Assembly: GCA_025964075.1 (NCBI GenBank)
Contig: JAOPZQ010000239.1
Span: 1 to 14,463, forward strand
From: Solirubrobacterales bacterium
GTDB lineage: Bacteria > Actinomycetota > Thermoleophilia > Solirubrobacterales > Solirubrobacteraceae
Reading direction: 5' to 3'
DNA: 14,463 nucleotides
Shown here: piece by piece, positions 6,786-13,983 of the stretch
Position numbering within the stretch: position 1 is the first letter of the stretch
Layout: every line of letters begins with the position of its first letter
The notes under the pieces: model-generated
What the model was told of the DNA's origin: nothing
Databases searched by the model: none
What the model saw: only the letters and a program-made list of their open reading frames with translations
Translations under genes and position numbers: made by a program

Positions 6786-7667
6786 CTCGCGAACCGCGGT
6801 GATCGCGGTGGCGATCCGTGGGGAGAGGTGCTCGCCGTCGCGGACGATCAGCACGCTGTGACGCTGCGTGCTGACGCCGGCCAGCGCGACGTGCGCCACG
6901 GGCCGATCGGAGCTGACCGGGGTCAGCTCCGGCGCGATGGTGACGCCCCACCCGATGCCGACCAGGCCGACGGCGGTCCCCACGTCGTTGACGGAGGCGG
7001 CGAGCACCGGCTCGAACCCCGCGGTGACGCAGAGCGTCACGGTCAGCTGGCCGAGGGTGCTGGCCGGGTTGACGATCCATGCCTCGTCTTGCAGCTCGGC
7101 CATCGTGGCCTCGTCCGCGCCGGCGAGCCGGTGTCCGACGGGAACGCACAGACGCAGCGCGTCGGAGCCGAGGGTCCACTCGCGGAGGCCCAGCTCCTGG
7201 CGCGGATGCGCAGCTCCGAACCGGGACAGGATGACCATGTCGAGCAGTCCGCGACGGACCTCCTCCGCACCGGTCTCGTCGGTCGTCGCGGAGAGCCGTA
7301 TCTCCAACCCGGGGAAGCTCTCACGCACCCCGGTGAGCGCGCGGCTCATGATGCGCGGACCCTCGCCGAAGGGGACGCCCACCCTCAGCAACCCGCCGAT
7401 CGGATGAGGGTCGCTGGCCAGCGTCGCCTCGGCGGCGCGGAGCTCCACGAGGATGCGCTCGGTGTGCTCGACGAGCTCCTGGCCGACCGGCGTGAGCAAC
7501 ACCCGCCCGCCGACGCGCTCGACAAGCCGGGAGCCCGTCTCGCGCTCGAGGGCGGAAAGGTGCTGTGAGACCGCCGACCGCGTGTACTTCAACGCGCGCG
7601 CCGCCGCCGCGATCGACCCTTCGACGGCGATCGCGCGAAGCATGATGAGCCTGCGGACATCGAGCAC
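6750..7667 (-). CDS. LysR-type transcriptional regulator
   Basis: DNA-binding regulator of 305 residues, the usual LysR length. The start is GTG at 7667 (complement), giving MLDVRRLIMLRAIAVEGSIA, which matches the usual N-terminus; an internal ATG eight codons later would cut into the first helix. The winged helix-turn-helix occupies about residues 1-60 (SIAAAARALKYTRSAVSQHL at about 18-37). The effector-binding domain starts near 'GGLLRVGVPFGEGPRIMSRA' (about 89-108) and includes 'LLDMVILSRFG' and 'LVGIGWGVTIAPE'. It converges on the fumarylacetoacetase gene and diverges from the propeller/transporter operon across an 87-bp gap. By LysR custom it most likely controls that divergent operon and itself. 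The effector is unknown. Confidence 0.95.
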   Translation of the reverse strand: MLDVRRLIMLRAIAVEGSIAAAARALKYTRSAVSQHLSALERETGSRLVERVGGRVLLTPVGQELVEHTERILVELRAAEATLASDPHPIGGLLRVGVPFGEGPRIMSRALTGVRESFPGLEIRLSATTDETGAEEVRRGLLDMVILSRFGAAHPRQELGLREWTLGSDALRLCVPVGHRLAGADEATMAELQDEAWIVNPASTLGQLTVTLCVTAGFEPVLAASVNDVGTAVGLVGIGWGVTIAPELTPVSSDRPVAHVALAGVSTQRHSVLIVRDGEHLSPRIATAITAVREVSARSWPAAPS

Positions 7668-7754
7668 GCTGTGTCAGTTCTGCTAACGCCTAGCGTCGGC
7701 AATCGTTACTGCAGATTACTTGCTTTGTGACGATTCGTGCTTCTCAATTGCCCG
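7668..7754. promoter_or_regulatory. Divergent LysR / propeller-operon control region
   Basis: This is an 87-bp gap that looks AT-richer than its flanks. It contains an inverted repeat TAACG (7684-7688) / CGTTA (7704-7708) with a 15-nt spacer; the flanks add TCTGC on the left and, reversed, CTGCAG on the right. It sits 17 bp upstream of the LysR start and about 45 bp upstream of the propeller ATG, a usual place for a LysR site. A weak promoter for the + strand could be TTGCTT (7720-7725), 18 bp, TCAATT (7744-7749), which would again give an almost leaderless mRNA. Operator and promoter are inferred. Confidence 0.4.
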
Positions 7755-8849
7755 ATGAAGTTGTCGCTCACCGAGCTGCAGCGCATCCCGACCTCCGGGG
7801 CGCGGGCGGTCGAGCCGGTTGCCGTGGACGGCATGGAGCTGCTGGCCATTCCCCAGCTCGCGTACGACGTGGCGGACCAGGAGCCCGGCATGAACGGCGG
7901 CGACAGCGACACGGACATGCTGCTGCTGCGTCGGGTCGGGGGACGGTTCGCTCCGTGGTCGACGCTTTCGGCGCCCGGGGGCGAAGACGCCGAGTTCTTC
8001 GTGATCGAAGACCGCGCCTTCCTCGCCGTGGCGAGCCTGCGGAGTGGCTCGGGCCCCTACGAGTTCACCACCGAGTCCCAGATCTACACCTGGCGGGAGG
8101 GCCGGTTCGTGCCCTTCCAGTCCATCACGACCTTCGCCGCCAAGCAGTGGAAGCACTGGCGCATCGGCGATCGGCATTTCCTCGGCCTGGCGCAGGGAGT
8201 CCGCCCTCCGGGCACCGCGGGTCCGAACCGCGATTCGGTGGTCTTCGAGTGGGACGGGTCGTCGTTCGTCGAGCACCAGCGGATCCCGTCCCAGTGGGCG
8301 TACAACTGGCATCCGTTCACGATCGACGAGACGTTCTACGTGGCTCACGCCGACCATCTCGACGCGAGCCTGCTCTACCGGTGGGACGGCGAGCGGCTGG
8401 TGCCGCACCAGGGCCTGGCCGCGCGGGGCGGGCGCGCGTTCGCGAGCTTCGACCTCGACGGCGGTGCCTATCTGCTCGTCGCGAGCCTCCTGGAGCCACC
8501 GCAGCTGATGCGGTGGAACGGCGACCGGTTCGACGTCGTGCAGACGCTCGACGGGCTCGGCGCCCGTGAGCTCGCGGTGCTGACGTGCGGCGATCGGCTC
8601 GTCGTCGTGCGGGTCAACTTCGTCCTCGGCACGCCGGCCGATCCGAATCCTGCGCTCGACTCGCAGGTGTACGTATGGAACTCGGGCGCCCTCGAGGTCG
8701 CGGCTCGCTTCCCGACCTCCGGAGGGACGGACGTCGCGGTGGTGCACGCCGGCGACGACGTCCAGCTCGTGGTGTCCAACTCGTTGTCGCCGCAGGTCCG
8801 CTTCGCGACGGACACCGTCCTGTATTCGCTCTCGAGCGCAGTGACCTAG
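7755..8849 (+). CDS. Seven-bladed beta-propeller protein with EPTP/EAR-like repeats
   Basis: Function unknown; 364 residues from ATG 7755 (a GTG at 7737 would add six residues). No signal peptide or membrane helix, so probably cytoplasmic. The protein is seven repeats of about 45-55 residues at roughly 8-65, 66-118, 119-172, 173-216, 217-260, 261-314 and 315-360. Each follows the pattern 'hxxxQxIP..GA..hxxFxIdGxxYLhVA...S.lYxWxGxxF'. Good examples are 'SQIYTWREGRFVPFQSI', 'SVVFEWDGSSFVEHQRIP' and 'SLLYRWDGERLVPHQGL'. This pattern is that of EPTP/EAR repeats, which fold as a seven-bladed propeller in eukaryotic LGI/TSPEAR proteins and occur in uncharacterised bacterial proteins. It starts a divergent operon beside LysR and ends 8 nt before the next gene. 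A ligand- or protein-binding role is likely; no catalytic motif is seen. Confidence 0.82.
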   Translation: MKLSLTELQRIPTSGARAVEPVAVDGMELLAIPQLAYDVADQEPGMNGGDSDTDMLLLRRVGGRFAPWSTLSAPGGEDAEFFVIEDRAFLAVASLRSGSGPYEFTTESQIYTWREGRFVPFQSITTFAAKQWKHWRIGDRHFLGLAQGVRPPGTAGPNRDSVVFEWDGSSFVEHQRIPSQWAYNWHPFTIDETFYVAHADHLDASLLYRWDGERLVPHQGLAARGGRAFASFDLDGGAYLLVASLLEPPQLMRWNGDRFDVVQTLDGLGARELAVLTCGDRLVVVRVNFVLGTPADPNPALDSQVYVWNSGALEVAARFPTSGGTDVAVVHAGDDVQLVVSNSLSPQVRFATDTVLYSLSSAVT

Positions 8850-8857
8850 GTGAAGCG

Positions 8858-10024
8858 ATGCGCGTCTTCGAGAGCCCTGAGCTGCTGCAGCTGTTCGAGA
8901 CGTACACCGCCTCGCCCACGAGCATCGGCGCCCACCTAGGCCAGGCGGCCGCGCGGACCAACGTCACCGATCCGCTCATCGTCGCGACCGGAAGCGACAT
9001 CGCGCTGTATCCGGGTGCAGGAGCGCCACCGACGGTCCAAGGGTTCCGGTTGTCGACTCGCGGCTTCAAGGAGCTCGCCGGCGTCTCCCATCTCGGACCG
9101 GCGCTGGCCACCCTCTCGATGATGCGGGAGCTCGACGAGTCGGGGCGGTGGCGCGGCGACGCCGAGCGGCTGCTCGACGTCACCCGCGCGGCCCGCGCCG
9201 CCAACTCCACCGCCCTCTGGCGCGACCAGATCGCCGTCGAGGCATTCGTGGGGCGCGAGGAGGCGATCGCCGCGATGGTTGCCTACAGCTGCCGACTCAC
9301 GGAGCGGTTCCTCGAGCGCACTCTGGACCGACCCTCGTACCTGACCGACGCGGCGCTGCGGCGGGACTACCTCGAAGGACCCGGCGACGACCTGCCGGTC
9401 TCCTTCAACCGCGTCATGGTCGCGACCTTCTTCTTGACGGGCATGGACGTCGGCCACCGCCTCATCACGTGGTTCGACGGCCTCGACCTCCCCTGGGAGC
9501 AGGCGATGGTGATCATCGCCGGACGCCAGGGTCGGCCGACCGCCGGCGTGAGCCAGGAGTCCAACAGCGTGGCCGGCGTCGTCCACGCGGCCTCACGCGA
9601 CCGCCTTCCCCTCGAGCGGCTGCTGATCGCGCCTCACGCCCCCGTGTTCCCGATGTTCGACGGCACCAACATGGACGGGGTCGCCGCGCTCGAAGACCCG
9701 TACCGGCGGCTGTGGTCGTCTCTTCGGGCCATGTCGGAGCTCGGCGCGCGCATGTTCGACGCCTACCCGCGGTTTCGGCCTCGGACGAGAGTCAACGGAA
9801 GCATCGAGCCGGGCACCGCGTGGGTCCACGAGAAGCCGGCCGTCCGGGGCCCCGACGATTGGTTCGCTCTGACGACGCGGTTGCGCGTGGTGATGGAGGA
9901 CCCAAGGCAACTGCTCTCCGGGGCCGTCACCGATTACGCCAGCCGGCAGTTGGTCGAGAACGCCAACGACCCCTTGGCCATCACCGTCCCCGGGTTGGAC
10001 GGCGAGCCGTACCCGGAGCTCTGA
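8858..10024 (+). CDS. Conserved-looking hypothetical protein, 388 residues
   Basis: I do not recognise this protein with confidence. It may belong to one of the uncharacterised DUF families of about 370-390 residues. The start ATG 8858 follows GGTGA (8849-8853) and lies 8 nt after the propeller stop; the frame is open further upstream only inside the propeller gene. No signal peptide. Visible blocks: 'TDPLIVATGSDIALYPGAGA' (about 37-56); a helical middle (80-160); 'VSFNRVMVATFFLTGMDVGH' (181-200), the most hydrophobic stretch, though too polar for a certain membrane helix; 'AGRQGRPTAGVSQESNSVAG' (221-240); 'HAPVFPMFDGTNMDG' (260-274). The Gly/His/Asp/Asn-rich central blocks look like an active or binding site, which suggests an enzyme or a sensor. 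It is co-transcribed with the propeller and the second Liv importer. Confidence 0.85.
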   Translation: MRVFESPELLQLFETYTASPTSIGAHLGQAAARTNVTDPLIVATGSDIALYPGAGAPPTVQGFRLSTRGFKELAGVSHLGPALATLSMMRELDESGRWRGDAERLLDVTRAARAANSTALWRDQIAVEAFVGREEAIAAMVAYSCRLTERFLERTLDRPSYLTDAALRRDYLEGPGDDLPVSFNRVMVATFFLTGMDVGHRLITWFDGLDLPWEQAMVIIAGRQGRPTAGVSQESNSVAGVVHAASRDRLPLERLLIAPHAPVFPMFDGTNMDGVAALEDPYRRLWSSLRAMSELGARMFDAYPRFRPRTRVNGSIEPGTAWVHEKPAVRGPDDWFALTTRLRVVMEDPRQLLSGAVTDYASRQLVENANDPLAITVPGLDGEPYPEL

Positions 10025-10052
10025 ACTACCCCCTCAAGTCAGGAGCTGTCCC

Positions 10053-11291
10053 GTGAAGCACCATCGTCCGAAGGTCCGCCCGGCACTTGCCGTCGCCCTG
10101 GCGGCCGCCGCCGCGGTCACGGTCCTGAGCGCCTGCGGGAGCTCCTCGTCGAACTCGAGCTCGAATAGCAAGGCGCCGCTGAAGATAGGAATGTCGCTGC
10201 CGCTCACGGGTCCTGTGGCCGACGTCTCGAAGTCCGGCTACGAGGGCTACCAGCTGTGGGCCTCGAAGGACAATGCAAACGGCGGGATGCTGGGCCGGAA
10301 GGTCAAACTCGACGTCCTGGACGACGGCTTCGACCCCAACCAGAGCGGCTCGAACTACACACGACTCATCAGCCAGAACAAGGTCGACCTGCTGCTCGGC
10401 ACCTTCTCCTCGCTGCTCAACGCGCCGGACTCCGCCATCGCGGCCCGCCAGGGAATGCTCTACGTGGAGCCGTCGGGCGGAGCCCCGACGCTCTTCGCTC
10501 GCGGCTTCAAGAACCTGTTCTTCGCCCAGCCCGGCACGTCGCTGACCTTGCCGGACCAGTTCGTCGCCTACATCGCCTCCCTCCCGGCGGGGCAGCGCCC
10601 GACGACCGCCGCCTACGTCACCCAGGACGATCCGAGCGCGAGCCCTGCCGTCGCCGTCTTCAAGAAGAAGCTCGAGGCCCTGGGCGTCAAGACGCTCTAC
10701 GACCAGACCTACGATCCGAGCACGTCGAATTTCGACACGATCGCCGCCTCGGTCGCGCACGCCGCGCCCCAACTCGTGCTGCAGGGCGCGGTCGCCGGTG
10801 ACGGGGCCCAGTTCGCGAGGTCGCTGCAGAAGCTCTCCTTCAGCCCGAAGACCCTGTTCCAGATCAACTCGCCCGCGGACGCGACGTACGCGTCGGCCAT
10901 CGGCGGCGCGGCCAACGCCGAGGGCATCTTCACCGCCCTCGCGTGGAGCCCGGAGGCGAAGTACCCCGGCAACGCCGAGTTCGTCGCGGCGTACGAGAAG
11001 GCCTTCGGCCACGCCCCGTCCGAGGACGCCGCCAACTCCTACACGGCCGGCCAGGTGCTGGCCGCCGCGGTCAAGGCCGTCGGTCGTATCGACCAGAAGG
11101 CGCTGGCCGCATGGCTGCACTCCCACACCGTGAGCACCATCGTCGGCCCGATGAAGTGGGACGCGACCGGGGTTCCGGAGGGAAGCCTCCTGCTGGCGCA
11201 GTGGCAGAGCGGGGCACTGCGGATCCTCGCCCCGAAGAGCGCCGCGACGACGACGAAGATCGTCGCTCCCAAGCCGCCCTGGGGTACCTGA
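10053..11291 (+). CDS. Liv-type ABC transporter substrate-binding lipoprotein (second system)
   Basis: Solute receptor of the second importer, 412 residues, lipid-anchored outside the membrane. The GTG start at 10053 has AGGAG at 10041-10045, seven bases upstream. The signal peptide has basic residues up to R9, an Ala/Val-rich core and the lipobox L-S-A-C with Cys28. A Ser/Asn-rich linker follows, then the mature type-I binding fold starting 'LKIGMSLPLTGPVADVSKSG'. Other blocks are 'DNANGGMLGRKVKLDVLDDG', 'LLLGTFSSLLNAP' and 'NSYTAGQVLAAAVKAVGRID'. The last resembles amide/urea- and LivK-type receptors, but no ligand can be assigned. It differs clearly in sequence from the receptor at 1762-3069, so the two systems probably import different compounds. 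The stop overlaps the livH ATG by 1 nt. Confidence 0.94.
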   Translation: MKHHRPKVRPALAVALAAAAAVTVLSACGSSSSNSSSNSKAPLKIGMSLPLTGPVADVSKSGYEGYQLWASKDNANGGMLGRKVKLDVLDDGFDPNQSGSNYTRLISQNKVDLLLGTFSSLLNAPDSAIAARQGMLYVEPSGGAPTLFARGFKNLFFAQPGTSLTLPDQFVAYIASLPAGQRPTTAAYVTQDDPSASPAVAVFKKKLEALGVKTLYDQTYDPSTSNFDTIAASVAHAAPQLVLQGAVAGDGAQFARSLQKLSFSPKTLFQINSPADATYASAIGGAANAEGIFTALAWSPEAKYPGNAEFVAAYEKAFGHAPSEDAANSYTAGQVLAAAVKAVGRIDQKALAAWLHSHTVSTIVGPMKWDATGVPEGSLLLAQWQSGALRILAPKSAATTTKIVAPKPPWGT

Positions 11292-12172
11292 TGACCGAGC
11301 TCACCCAGACCCTCATCTTCGGGGCGCTGGTGGGCGGCGTCTATGCCCTGATGGCCACGGGCCTGACGCTGACCTTCGGGGTCATGAGGATCGTCAACAT
11401 GGCTCAGGGCGCGTTCCTGATCCTGTCCGCCTACCTCTGCTACAGCCTCTGGTCGCACTTCGGGATCGACCCGATCGCCTGCGCGTTCATCGTCACCGCG
11501 CCGATGGGCCTGCTCGGCGCGGTGCTGTACAAGCTCGTCATCGAGCGCGTGCAGCGGATCGACCACGGGCTCACCATCGTGGCCACCTTCTCGCTGGCCC
11601 TCATCGCCGAGGCGGTGGTCGCCCTGGTGTGGGGCCCCAACCAGGCCTCGACGAAACCTCACTACTTCAATGCGTCCTTCCACATCGGGTCGCTGGTGAT
11701 TCCGCGCGCTCAGCTCTATGCGTGTCTGCTCGCGGTCGGCGTCACCGTGGCGCTGCAGCTCGTCGTCAGGAGGACCTGGTTGGGATACGCCATCACCGCG
11801 GCGTCGGAGAACGTCGAGGGCGCCCGCCTGATCGGCGTCGAGCCGGCCCGGGTCGGGTTGTGGATCTTCGCGATCGCCTCGGCGAGCACGGCGTTCGGTG
11901 GCGCGGCGCTGAGCTTTCTCTACGAGTTCACTCCCGACACCCAGGACGTGTGGATCGCGATCACGCTCAGCGTCGTCATCCTCGGCGGTCTCGGGAGCAT
12001 CCCCGGAGCCTTTGCCGCGGGCTTGCTGCTCGGGATAACGGAGGCCCTGACGTCCACCTACGTGTCGGTGCGGTGGGCGACCGCGGTGCCGACGCTGATG
12101 ATCCTGATCGTCCTCACGGTCCGGCCGCAGGGCCTGTTCACCCGGATGACGCGGCAGGACGTGGTCGCATGA
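11291..12172 (+). CDS. livH: Branched-chain amino acid-type ABC transporter permease LivH (second system)
   Basis: First permease of the second importer, 293 residues, complete. The ATG at 11291 shares its A with the receptor stop (TGATG). The N-terminus 'LIFGALVGGVYALMATGLTL' and 'TFGVMRIVNMAQGAFLIL' are LivH hallmarks. The ATPase-facing loop 'LGYAITAASENVEGARLIGV' and the following 'AFGGAALSFLYEFTP' are present, as are 'VVILGGLGSIPGAFAAGLLL' and the C-terminal 'VRPQGLFTR'. It overlaps the next gene by 4 nt (ATGA). It should dimerise with the LivM half of the fusion protein encoded next. Confidence 0.95.
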   Translation: MTELTQTLIFGALVGGVYALMATGLTLTFGVMRIVNMAQGAFLILSAYLCYSLWSHFGIDPIACAFIVTAPMGLLGAVLYKLVIERVQRIDHGLTIVATFSLALIAEAVVALVWGPNQASTKPHYFNASFHIGSLVIPRAQLYACLLAVGVTVALQLVVRRTWLGYAITAASENVEGARLIGVEPARVGLWIFAIASASTAFGGAALSFLYEFTPDTQDVWIAITLSVVILGGLGSIPGAFAAGLLLGITEALTSTYVSVRWATAVPTLMILIVLTVRPQGLFTRMTRQDVVA

Positions 12173-13983
12173 ACGCCGCCGTCGTGCGCCGGACGCTCCT
12201 GGTGGGAGGCGTGGCGCTCCTGGCGGTGTTCCCGCTCGTGTCCGGCAGCCTCTACTACCAGAACCTGCTGATCCTGACCTTCCTGCTCGCCATCGGCGCG
12301 AGCGGGTGGAACATCATGGGTGGTTACGCGGGGTACATCTCGCTCGGCAACAGCGCGTTCGTCGGACTCGGCGCCTACACGACCGGCATCCTCGCCGCCA
12401 AGCACGGCGTCTCGCCGTTCCTCGGATGTCTCGTGGGTGGCCTCGTGTGCGCCGTCGCCGCGGCGTTGCTGAGCCTCGTCACCCGCCGCACCCGCGGCAT
12501 GTACTTCGTCATCGTCACCTTCGCTGCGCTGCAACTGCTGGGCACGGTGGCCACGACGTGGACCAGCCTGACCGGCGGCAGCAAGGGACTGGCCCTGCCG
12601 CTTCCCACGTGGAGCCTGGCCCACCAGGACTGGCCCTTCTACTACTCGCTCCTCGCCGTGCTCGTCGTCACGGTCGCCGTGTCGGCGCTGGTGCGACGCA
12701 GCAAGCTGGGCCTCGGGCTGTTCGCGATCCAGGACGACGAGGACAAGGCGACCGGGCTGGGACTGCGGACGGCCGTCTACAAGATGATCGCGTTCGTGCT
12801 CGGTGGGACGTTCGTGGGCGTGGCGGGCGGCATCTACGCCTACTACGTCACGTTCCTGAACACGAGCGCGGTGTTCGACATCGTCACGAGCATGCTCATC
12901 GTCCTCTCCGCACTGCTCGGCGGACGGGGCACCGTCTGGGGTCCCGTCCTCGGCGCCTTCATCATCGAGCCGCTCGCCAACCTGACGACGACCAACCTCG
13001 GGGGAGCGGACTCCGGGGCGATCCGCCTGCTGCTCTTCGGCGGCCTCCTCGGCGGCGTCGCGCTCTTCCTGCCCCGAGGCGTGCTTCCGACGATCGCCAC
13101 GAGGTGGCCCGGCGCGCGCCGGTCCACGCCGGAGGCGAGTCCGAGCACCGGCACCGGGACGGGACGGAGTGACGGGGCGCCGGTGACCGCCTTGGACCGA
13201 CCACGAGGCGACGGACGCCCGAACGTCCTCGAGGTGGACCATCTGGTGAAGAGCTTCGGTGGTCTGCGTGCGGTCGACAGCGTCGCGCTCACCGTCGCGG
13301 CAGGCAGCATCACCGGCCTCATCGGCCCCAACGGCTCCGGGAAGACCACGCTCTTCAACCTCATCGACGGAACGATCGGAGCCCAGTCTGGTCGGATCGC
13401 CGTGGACCAGCGCCACCTCGAGCGACGGGGGCGCCCGACGCGAGCGCACGCCGGGCTCGCCCGCACCTACCAACTGCCGCGCCTCTTCCCGAGTCTCACG
13501 GTGATCGAGAACATCGTGCTCCCGGAGCGCCGGTTCTCCTTGAGAAGGCTGTTCCTCAAGCGCGTCACTCCGGCGGAACGCGACCGGGCGATGGCCGTCG
13601 TCGACAGCCTCGGGTTGGCGAGCTACGCCGACACCAGTCCCGGAGACCTGAGCTACGGTCAGCGCAAGCTCGTCGAGCTCGCGCAAGTCCTCTGGCTCGA
13701 CCCGGTGCTCGTCATGCTGGACGAGCCGGCTGCCGGCATCAGCCCTGCACTGTCCCAGCGACTCGCCGGCATGATCCGGTCCCTGCACCGGCAGGGCGTC
13801 GGCATCCTGCTGGTCGAACACGACCTCGCGTTCCTGTCGAGCCTCTGCCAGCGCGTGTACGTCATGTCCGGCGGCCAGATCATCGCCAACGGCACGGTGG
13901 CCGAGGTGAGAGCCGACCAGCACGTCGTGGACGCCTATCTCGGCGACTCGGTCGCCCTGAACCCGGCGGGGGCGCCCGCATGA
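12169..13983 (+). CDS. LivM-LivG fusion: ABC permease plus ATP-binding protein
   Basis: One 604-residue chain carries the second permease and the first ATPase of the importer. Residues 1-312 are LivM: N-terminal helices, 'GASGWNIMGGYAGYISLGNS' (43-62), and the ATPase loop 'LGLGLFAIQDDEDKATGLGL' (180-199). A polar Pro/Ser/Thr/Gly-rich linker covers about 315-350. Residues 352-604 are LivG: Walker A GPNGSGKTT (386-394), Q-loop Q435, signature LSYGQ (494-498, Tyr for the usual Gly), Walker B VLVMLDEP with E519, and switch His551. All catalytic residues are intact, and the LivG C-terminal tail (HVVDAYLGD) is present. ATG 12169 overlaps livH by 4 nt. Such fusions are known in actinobacterial Liv systems. 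An in-frame GTG at 13183 might also give free LivG, though its ribosome site is poor. Confidence 0.94.
   Translation: MNAAVVRRTLLVGGVALLAVFPLVSGSLYYQNLLILTFLLAIGASGWNIMGGYAGYISLGNSAFVGLGAYTTGILAAKHGVSPFLGCLVGGLVCAVAAALLSLVTRRTRGMYFVIVTFAALQLLGTVATTWTSLTGGSKGLALPLPTWSLAHQDWPFYYSLLAVLVVTVAVSALVRRSKLGLGLFAIQDDEDKATGLGLRTAVYKMIAFVLGGTFVGVAGGIYAYYVTFLNTSAVFDIVTSMLIVLSALLGGRGTVWGPVLGAFIIEPLANLTTTNLGGADSGAIRLLLFGGLLGGVALFLPRGVLPTIATRWPGARRSTPEASPSTGTGTGRSDGAPVTALDRPRGDGRPNVLEVDHLVKSFGGLRAVDSVALTVAAGSITGLIGPNGSGKTTLFNLIDGTIGAQSGRIAVDQRHLERRGRPTRAHAGLARTYQLPRLFPSLTVIENIVLPERRFSLRRLFLKRVTPAERDRAMAVVDSLGLASYADTSPGDLSYGQRKLVELAQVLWLDPVLVMLDEPAAGISPALSQRLAGMIRSLHRQGVGILLVEHDLAFLSSLCQRVYVMSGGQIIANGTVAEVRADQHVVDAYLGDSVALNPAGAPA

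Noticed and set aside
8585..8857. Upstream extension of the 388-residue protein
   Set aside because: It runs inside the last propeller blades and is Arg-rich; ATG 8858 has a ribosome site 8 nt after the propeller stop.
12058..13923. Minus-strand open frame of about 621 codons
   Set aside because: It lies opposite the LivM-LivG fusion gene; the translation is His/Arg/Asp/Glu-rich without domains, so it is a shadow frame.
12169..13983. Possibility that the LivM-LivG fusion is a sequencing frameshift artefact
   Set aside because: The frame is continuous through a low-complexity Pro/Ser/Thr/Gly linker, both halves are complete, and such fusions are known in this transporter family.
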